NCBI GenBank assembly: GCA_016718525.1
Contig: JADKDD010000002.1
Location: 1,364,001 to 1,428,000, forward strand
Origin: Rhodocyclaceae bacterium
Lineage (GTDB): Bacteria > Pseudomonadota > Gammaproteobacteria > Burkholderiales > Rhodocyclaceae
DNA length: 64,000 nucleotides
Reading direction: 5' to 3'
Part shown: positions 59,248-64,000 of the stretch, piece by piece
Numbering within the stretch: position 1 is the first letter of the stretch
Layout: each line of letters starts with the position of its first letter
Program-made: the position numbers and the translations under genes
Notes under the pieces: generated by a model
What the model was told of the DNA's origin: nothing
What the model saw: the letters and a program-made list of their open reading frames with translations, nothing else
Databases searched by the model: none

Positions 59248-60096
59248 CTAGTAGCGATAAAACCCGCGCCCGCTTTTGCGACCAAGGTAACCTGCGGCAA
59301 CCATTTCTTTTAGCAGTGGAGCAGGGCGGTATTTCGGGTCGTTGAAACCGGTATAAAACACATTCATCACAGAAAGCATCGTATCGAGGCCAATCAAGTC
59401 GGCCAGCGCCAACGGACCAATCGGCATATTGCAGCCAAGCTTCATGCCGGCGTCGATTTCTTCTGCACTGGCAAGACCTTCACCGAAAACGAAGATTGCT
59501 TCATTGATCATTGGACACAAAATCCGGTTAACGACAAAGCCCGGGCTGTTTCTGACGGTAATCGGTGTTTTGCCCAGCGTCTTGGAGAGTGTTTCGACCG
59601 CCGAATGGGTCTCATCCGAGGTTTGCAAGCCACGAATCAACTCAACCAGTGCCATCATCGGCACCGGATTAAAAAAGTGCATGCCAATGAAACGGTCGGG
59701 GCGGGATGTGCCGGCGGCCATCTGAGTAATCGAAATCGAAGAGGTGTTGCTGGCGATAATGGTGTCTTGGCGAATCACCGTCTCGACATCCTTGAGAATC
59801 TTGAGCTTCAGTCCTTCGTTCTCGGTCGCGGCTTCAATCACGATATCCGCTGCAGCCATATCCGCCATGGAAGAGCTTGTTCTGATTCGCGATAGCGCCG
59901 CATCTTTTTGCTCGGCGGTGAGTTTTTCTTTCTTGATCAGTCGCTCGAAGCTGGATGAAATCGTTGCCAAGCTCTTTTGCACGGCGGTTTCGTTGATATC
60001 CAGCATGATGGTATTGATTCCGGCGGCAGCGCAGGTTTGCGCAATGCCATTGCCCATGAGTCCGGCGCCGATGATGCCCACTGTCTTGATCGTCAT
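59248..60096 (-). CDS. 3-hydroxybutyryl-CoA dehydrogenase
   Basis: 282 residues, normal length. NAD-dependent oxidation of 3-hydroxyacyl-CoA. The Rossmann motif is VGIIGAGLMGNGIAQTCAAA; the catalytic His is in IGMHFFNPVPMMALVELI; NSPGFVVNRILCPMINEAIF opens the C-terminal domain. It lies 44 bases downstream of icmF on the same strand, so the two are probably an operon for branched or short acyl-CoA metabolism. Symbols hbd/paaH both exist; the exact name is not assignable. Confidence 0.93.
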   Translation of the reverse strand: MTIKTVGIIGAGLMGNGIAQTCAAAGINTIMLDINETAVQKSLATISSSFERLIKKEKLTAEQKDAALSRIRTSSSMADMAAADIVIEAATENEGLKLKILKDVETVIRQDTIIASNTSSISITQMAAGTSRPDRFIGMHFFNPVPMMALVELIRGLQTSDETHSAVETLSKTLGKTPITVRNSPGFVVNRILCPMINEAIFVFGEGLASAEEIDAGMKLGCNMPIGPLALADLIGLDTMLSVMNVFYTGFNDPKYRPAPLLKEMVAAGYLGRKSGRGFYRY

Positions 60097-60140
60097 TTGA
60101 AGTCTCGCGAAATATTTGAGTAAACACGCATTTTATTGCC

Positions 60141-63100
60141 TCACATGCTGCGCCGGTATTGTCCGCCAACTTCGTACAGCGCCGTCGATATCTGGCCTAA
60201 CGAGCAGCAGCGTACCGCCTCCATGAGCACATCAAACACATTCTGGTTGGCAATCACGGCGGCTTGCAGGCGCGCCAGCATTGCAGGAGATTCAGCAGCA
60301 TGCCGTGACTGAAAGTCGGCCAGGCGTTTGAGTTGCGATTGCTTCTCTTCATCGGTTGATCGCTGCAATTCAATTTCCGTGGCGACGCCGGAGTTCTTCG
60401 GGTTGAGGAAGGTATTGACGCCAATCAGCGGGTACGAGCCGTCGTGTTTCTTGTGCTCATAGAACATTGACTCTTCCTGAATCTTGCCGCGCTGATAGCC
60501 GGTTTCCATCGCGCCCAAGACGCCGCCGCGTGAGGCGATGGCTTCGAACTCTTTAAGCACCGCTTCTTCGACCAGGTCGGTCAGTTCATCAATGATGAAG
60601 GCACCCTGATTCGGATTCTCATTCTTGGCCAAACCCCACTCTTTGTTGATGATCATTTGTATTGCCATTGCGCGACGCACGCTCTCGTCGGTTGGTGTGG
60701 TAATCGCTTCGTCGTAGGCGTTGGTGTGCAGGCTGTTACAGTTGTCGTAAATCGCGATCAACGCCTGCAAGGTGGTGCGAATGTCGTTGAAATCCATTTC
60801 CTGGGCGTGCAGCGAGCGTCCTGAAGTTTGGATGTGGTATTTCAGCTTTTGCGAGCGCTCGTTGGCGCTGTAACGATTCTTCATCGCCACCGCCCAGATG
60901 CGCCGCGCAACCCGGCCCATCACGGTGTATTCGGTGTCCATGCCGTTGCTGAAGAAGAAGCTCAAATTCGGCGCGAAATCGTCGACGTGCATACCGCGGG
61001 CTAGATAGGCCTCGACAAAAGTAAAGCCGTTGGACAGCGTGAAGGCCAATTGCGAAATCGGATTCGCGCCGGCCTCGGCGATGTGATAGCCGGAAATCGA
61101 TACCGAGTAGAAATTACGGATCTGATGGTGGACGAAATACTCCTGGATATCGCCCATCATCTTGAGCGCAAATTCGGTAGAAAAGATACAGGTGTTCTGG
61201 CCCTGATCTTCTTTAAGGATGTCGGCTTGAACGGTGCCGCGCACAGTGGCGAGGGCCCACTCGCGAACCTTGGCGGCCTCGGTGTCGGATGGCTCACGCT
61301 GGTTTTGCTGGCGGAACTTTTCAATTTGCTGGTCAATCGCGGCGTTGAGGAACATCGCCAGTATCATCGGTGCCGGGCCGTTGATGGTCATTGAAACAGA
61401 GGTTGCCGGGTCACACAAATCAAAACCCGAGTACAAGACCTTGAGATCATCCAGGGTCGCAATCGACACACCCGAGTTGCCGACCTTGCCGTAAATATCG
61501 GGGCGCAAATCGGGGTCGCAGCCGTACAAGGTGACCGAATCAAATGCCGTCGACAAGCGCTTGGCCGGCAAACCTTCGGAGACTTTGAGGAAGCGCTTGT
61601 TGGTGCGGAACGCATCACCTTCGCCGGCAAACATCCGTGTCGGGTCTTCGTTCTCGCGTTTGAAGGCAAACACGCCTGCGGTGTACGGGAATGAACCGGG
61701 AACATTTTCCAGCATCAAAAACTTGAGTAACTCACCTTCATCTTCAAAGCGCGGCAGTGAGACTTTGCGAATCCTGGTACCTGACAAGGTTTCGTGTATC
61801 AGGCCGGTGCGAATTTCCTTGTCGCGGATCTTGACCACATATTCATCTCCGGCGTAAGCGGTTTTGAGTGCGGGCCATTGGGCGAGCAATTTCTTTGCGT
61901 CAGGCGTCAGTTGGCCATCCTTCCAATCGATCAACTCAGGGAAATCGCTCACGTTCTTCTTGCATGCGGCAAACAACTGTTGAGCGGTGATCAATGCCTG
62001 TCGCTCGCGGGCGATGGCGGATTGCTCGGTCGTGTGGCGATGGTAGCCGCGCACGGCATCTGCAATATCGGCCAGATAGCGCGAACGTTCGGCTGGCACA
62101 ATGGCTCGTCCGGCGGAGGAATGTTTCACGCTGACGACGGGGAGTTTGCGGGTGCCGACCTTGAGCCCCCTGGCAACCAATGCCGGAACCAAGGCCTGGT
62201 ACAAAGCCGTCACACCGTCGTCATTGAAACGCGCTGCCATGGTACCGAAGACTGGCATGTCCTCGGTCTTTTGGTTAAATCGTTCGCGATTGCGTTGTAC
62301 CTGTTTGCGCACATCGCGCAGCGCATCTTCGGCGCCTTTACGGTCAAACTTGTTGATGGCGACAAAGTCGGCGAAATCGAGCATGTCGATCTTTTCAAGT
62401 TGCGATGCGGCACCGAATTCAGGCGTCATCACGTACAAGGACAGATCGACCATCGGCACAATCGCCGCGTCGCCCTGACCGATGCCCGAAGTCTCCACAA
62501 TGATCAAATCAAATCCGGCGACTTTGCAGGCCGCCAGCACATCGGGCAAAGCTTCCGAGATCTCCTTGCCGGTGTCGCGAGTGGCGAGCGAACGCATGTA
62601 GATGTTCGCCGGCCGTCCGGGCGAATGAATCGCGTTCATGCGGATGCGGTCGCCCAGCAGTGCGCCGCCGGTGCGTTTGCGTGAGGGGTCAATGGAGATG
62701 ACGGCGATCTTCAGTGCGTCTACAAGGTCAAGCCGGATGCGACGAATGATTTCATCAGTGAGTGATGACTTGCCAGCGCCGCCGGTACCGGTGATGCCGA
62801 GGCTGACGCAGCGATGCGTTTCGTCAGTTGGTGCTGGCGAGGCGCCGTTGATACTGAGCAATGCCGCGCGCGATGCCTCAGGCCAGGCTTTGTTCTCTAG
62901 CGCCGTAATGATCTGCGAAAGATTGCGCTGGCGTGTTCGCGTGTCGGCGACGCGCAATGCTGAAACATCCGGCGTCGCGACATGGCTCAAATCCACATCG
63001 CAACGCATCACCATGTCGTTGATCATGCCTTGCAAGCCAAGTTTTTGTCCGTCTTGCACTGAGTAAATGTGGGCTACCCCGTAATCGTGAAGCTCGGCAA

Positions 63101-63446
63101 TTTCCGCTGGCACGATCACGCCGCCGCCACCACCGAATACCTTGATGTTGGCGCCGCCACGCTCACGCAACAAGTCGACCATGTATTTGAAATACTCGAC
63201 ATGGCCGCCTTGATAGGAAGACAGCGCAATGCCTTGGACATCTTCTTGCAAGGCCGCAGTGACGATCTCATCGACCGAACGGTTATGGCCAAGATGGATG
63301 ACTTCGACGCCGGTGGCCTGCAAGATGCGCCGCATGATGTTGATCGATGCGTCGTGTCCGTCAAACAAGGAAGCGGCGGTGATAAAGCGCACCTTGTTGA
63401 TCGGCTTGTATGGCTGTAATTTGTTGGCAATGCTGAGATTGGTCAT
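60141..63446 (-). CDS. icmF: Fused isobutyryl-CoA mutase (IcmF)
   Basis: 1101 residues from the ATG at 63,446. Order of domains: B12-binding (FITAASLFDGHDASINIMRR, with the base-off His in the DGHDA loop), a MeaB-like GTPase chaperone (Walker A GTGGAGKSSLTDEIIRR), and the mutase barrel (PYTAGVFAFKRENEDPTRMF, then GAPMILAMFLNAAI-like NGPAPMILAMFLNAAIDQ). It interconverts isobutyryl- and n-butyryl-CoA (or isovaleryl/pivalyl) with adenosylcobalamin, with the chaperone loading and protecting the cofactor. A copy of the dispersed repeat is in frame in the linker before the GTPase domain (GASPAPTDE). The downstream hbd fits butyryl-CoA catabolism. Confidence 0.96.
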   Translation of the reverse strand: MTNLSIANKLQPYKPINKVRFITAASLFDGHDASINIMRRILQATGVEVIHLGHNRSVDEIVTAALQEDVQGIALSSYQGGHVEYFKYMVDLLRERGGANIKVFGGGGGVIVPAEIAELHDYGVAHIYSVQDGQKLGLQGMINDMVMRCDVDLSHVATPDVSALRVADTRTRQRNLSQIITALENKAWPEASRAALLSINGASPAPTDETHRCVSLGITGTGGAGKSSLTDEIIRRIRLDLVDALKIAVISIDPSRKRTGGALLGDRIRMNAIHSPGRPANIYMRSLATRDTGKEISEALPDVLAACKVAGFDLIIVETSGIGQGDAAIVPMVDLSLYVMTPEFGAASQLEKIDMLDFADFVAINKFDRKGAEDALRDVRKQVQRNRERFNQKTEDMPVFGTMAARFNDDGVTALYQALVPALVARGLKVGTRKLPVVSVKHSSAGRAIVPAERSRYLADIADAVRGYHRHTTEQSAIARERQALITAQQLFAACKKNVSDFPELIDWKDGQLTPDAKKLLAQWPALKTAYAGDEYVVKIRDKEIRTGLIHETLSGTRIRKVSLPRFEDEGELLKFLMLENVPGSFPYTAGVFAFKRENEDPTRMFAGEGDAFRTNKRFLKVSEGLPAKRLSTAFDSVTLYGCDPDLRPDIYGKVGNSGVSIATLDDLKVLYSGFDLCDPATSVSMTINGPAPMILAMFLNAAIDQQIEKFRQQNQREPSDTEAAKVREWALATVRGTVQADILKEDQGQNTCIFSTEFALKMMGDIQEYFVHHQIRNFYSVSISGYHIAEAGANPISQLAFTLSNGFTFVEAYLARGMHVDDFAPNLSFFFSNGMDTEYTVMGRVARRIWAVAMKNRYSANERSQKLKYHIQTSGRSLHAQEMDFNDIRTTLQALIAIYDNCNSLHTNAYDEAITTPTDESVRRAMAIQMIINKEWGLAKNENPNQGAFIIDELTDLVEEAVLKEFEAIASRGGVLGAMETGYQRGKIQEESMFYEHKKHDGSYPLIGVNTFLNPKNSGVATEIELQRSTDEEKQSQLKRLADFQSRHAAESPAMLARLQAAVIANQNVFDVLMEAVRCCSLGQISTALYEVGGQYRRSM
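62823..62851 (+). repeat. Dispersed repeat, copy 8, inside icmF
   Basis: GTCAGTTGGTGCTGGCGAGG followed by CGCCGTTGA. Its ends match copy 2 exactly. On the minus strand it encodes GASPAPTD ahead of the GTPase domain. Confidence 0.75.
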
Positions 63447-63592
63447 GGCGTGCTCCGAATCGGGTTCGATGACAGCAAGGTAAGGCGGCGCTGCACCTCG
63501 GGTCACTATGGTAGGCCTGTGCGTGGCGATGTGTCATGCGCATGTTTGCCTAAAACTATGCATAATTTGCCAATGCGCTCGGCCATGACACC

Positions 63593-64000
63593 ATGATCAG
63601 CAAAATACCCGACAACGGATCTACCGTAGCCATTGGCTTTGTCAGTGGCATGTTGATCGGCCCGCAACGCGCTGGGCAGGATATCTCGGTATTGTTGAAA
63701 CATGCGCAAATTGCCACTACGGTGTTGCTGGATCCGCAGGCGCGTATTCCGGTGAGCAACTACGCGGCTTTGTACCGGCGGGCAATTACCGAGTTGAATG
63801 ATGAGGCCTTCGCGCTGTTTTCCCACCCAATGCGACTTGGTAGTTTCGAGCTGCTTTGCCGCGCCATGCTTTCAGCCGACCGCCTCGGTGACGTATTGGA
63901 ACGCTTGCCGCGATTCCTCGCAGTGGTGCTCGATGACATGGAATTGAAAGTGTGTCGCCGTGCCGGTGTTGTGGCCTTGGCAGTGCGCCAAACGCAAGAA
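63593..64000 (+). CDS. AraC-family regulator, N-terminal part (cut by window end)
   Basis: The first 136 codons run off the window end. MISKIPDNGSTVAIGFVSGM, then LLKHAQIATTVLLDPQARIP and NDEAFALFSHPMRLGSFELL, match the arabinose-binding-like ligand domain of AraC-type regulators that precede a C-terminal HTH. It is divergent from icmF with 146 bases between starts and could control it. Confidence 0.7.
   Translation, partial: MISKIPDNGSTVAIGFVSGMLIGPQRAGQDISVLLKHAQIATTVLLDPQARIPVSNYAALYRRAITELNDEAFALFSHPMRLGSFELLCRAMLSADRLGDVLERLPRFLAVVLDDMELKVCRRAGVVALAVRQTQE

Noticed and set aside
61794..62684. 296-residue plus-strand frame inside icmF
   Set aside because: Antisense shadow of the mutase/GTPase gene; no domain and no ribosome site.

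Overview
The window looks like a betaproteobacterial chromosome (Burkholderiales/Nitrosomonadales type; no closer placement is possible from sequence alone). Support comes from the ribBX-ribH-nusB-thiL operon, an S-adenosylhomocysteine (SAH) riboswitch in front of ahcY-metF, the dapF-DUF484-xerC block next to two LpxL-type acyltransferases, hslVU with a STAS-domain protein, and a fused isobutyryl-CoA mutase (icmF) beside a 3-hydroxybutyryl-CoA dehydrogenase. No CRISPR array, rRNA or complete IS element was seen.

Layout. 0-3 kb: a TolC-like protein with an extra NTF2-like tail, overlapping an amino-acid binding protein. 3-6.1 kb: riboflavin/thiamine operon on the minus strand. 6.2-8.8 kb: metK behind a long leader that ends in an intrinsic terminator, then DUF2237, glutathione peroxidase and a small winged-helix protein. 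8.9 kb: initiator tRNA-fMet. 9.1-10.6 kb: a four-part envelope protein. 10.7-15.9 kb: a spore-coat-U type chaperone-usher pilus operon with three tandem 153-residue subunits. 16-24 kb: methyl cycle (SAH riboswitch, ahcY, metF), lipid A acyltransferases, dapF, DUF484, xerC, rlmI. 24-28 kb: tyrosine phosphatase, a LysR regulator divergent from an NAD(P)-binding protein, a beta-barrel protein. 28.2-30.8 kb: one 871-residue protein joining a metallo-beta-lactamase fold, two cyclic-nucleotide-binding domains and a hemerythrin. 31-35.6 kb: a zinc operon (ZIP, ZrgA-like, ABC ATPase, permease, DUF3299) divergent from a Zur-like regulator across a 35-bp perfect palindrome. 36-41.5 kb: STAS protein, hslV, hslU, and a TPR/O-GlcNAc-transferase-like protein.

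41,489-58,933 is a 17.4-kb integrated element. It lies between 49-bp direct repeats made of the 3' part of tRNA-Lys(CTT), which stays intact at the right end. It carries a P4-type integrase, an AAA ATPase, AlpA-like and HTH proteins, a replication-initiator-like gene with iteron-like palindromes, small unknown genes, a lipoprotein with a TonB-like C-terminus, a 1603-residue phage-type polyvalent protein with a zincin motif and its 304-residue partner, and a DUF433/PIN-like toxin-antitoxin pair at the right edge. A second tRNA-Lys(TTT), hbd, icmF and the start of an AraC-type regulator follow.

Two signals cut across genes. A ~27-nt repeat (core CAGTTGGTGCTG) occurs eight times in the backbone; four of these lie in frame inside coding sequences (hslU, icmF, an ABC ATPase, an acyltransferase), and I saw none inside the island. 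The island has its own GC-rich repeat family around 50.0-55.6 kb. The most novel-looking candidates are the repeat family, the metK leader/attenuator, the MBL-cNMP-cNMP-hemerythrin fusion and the island's phage-type protein pair.
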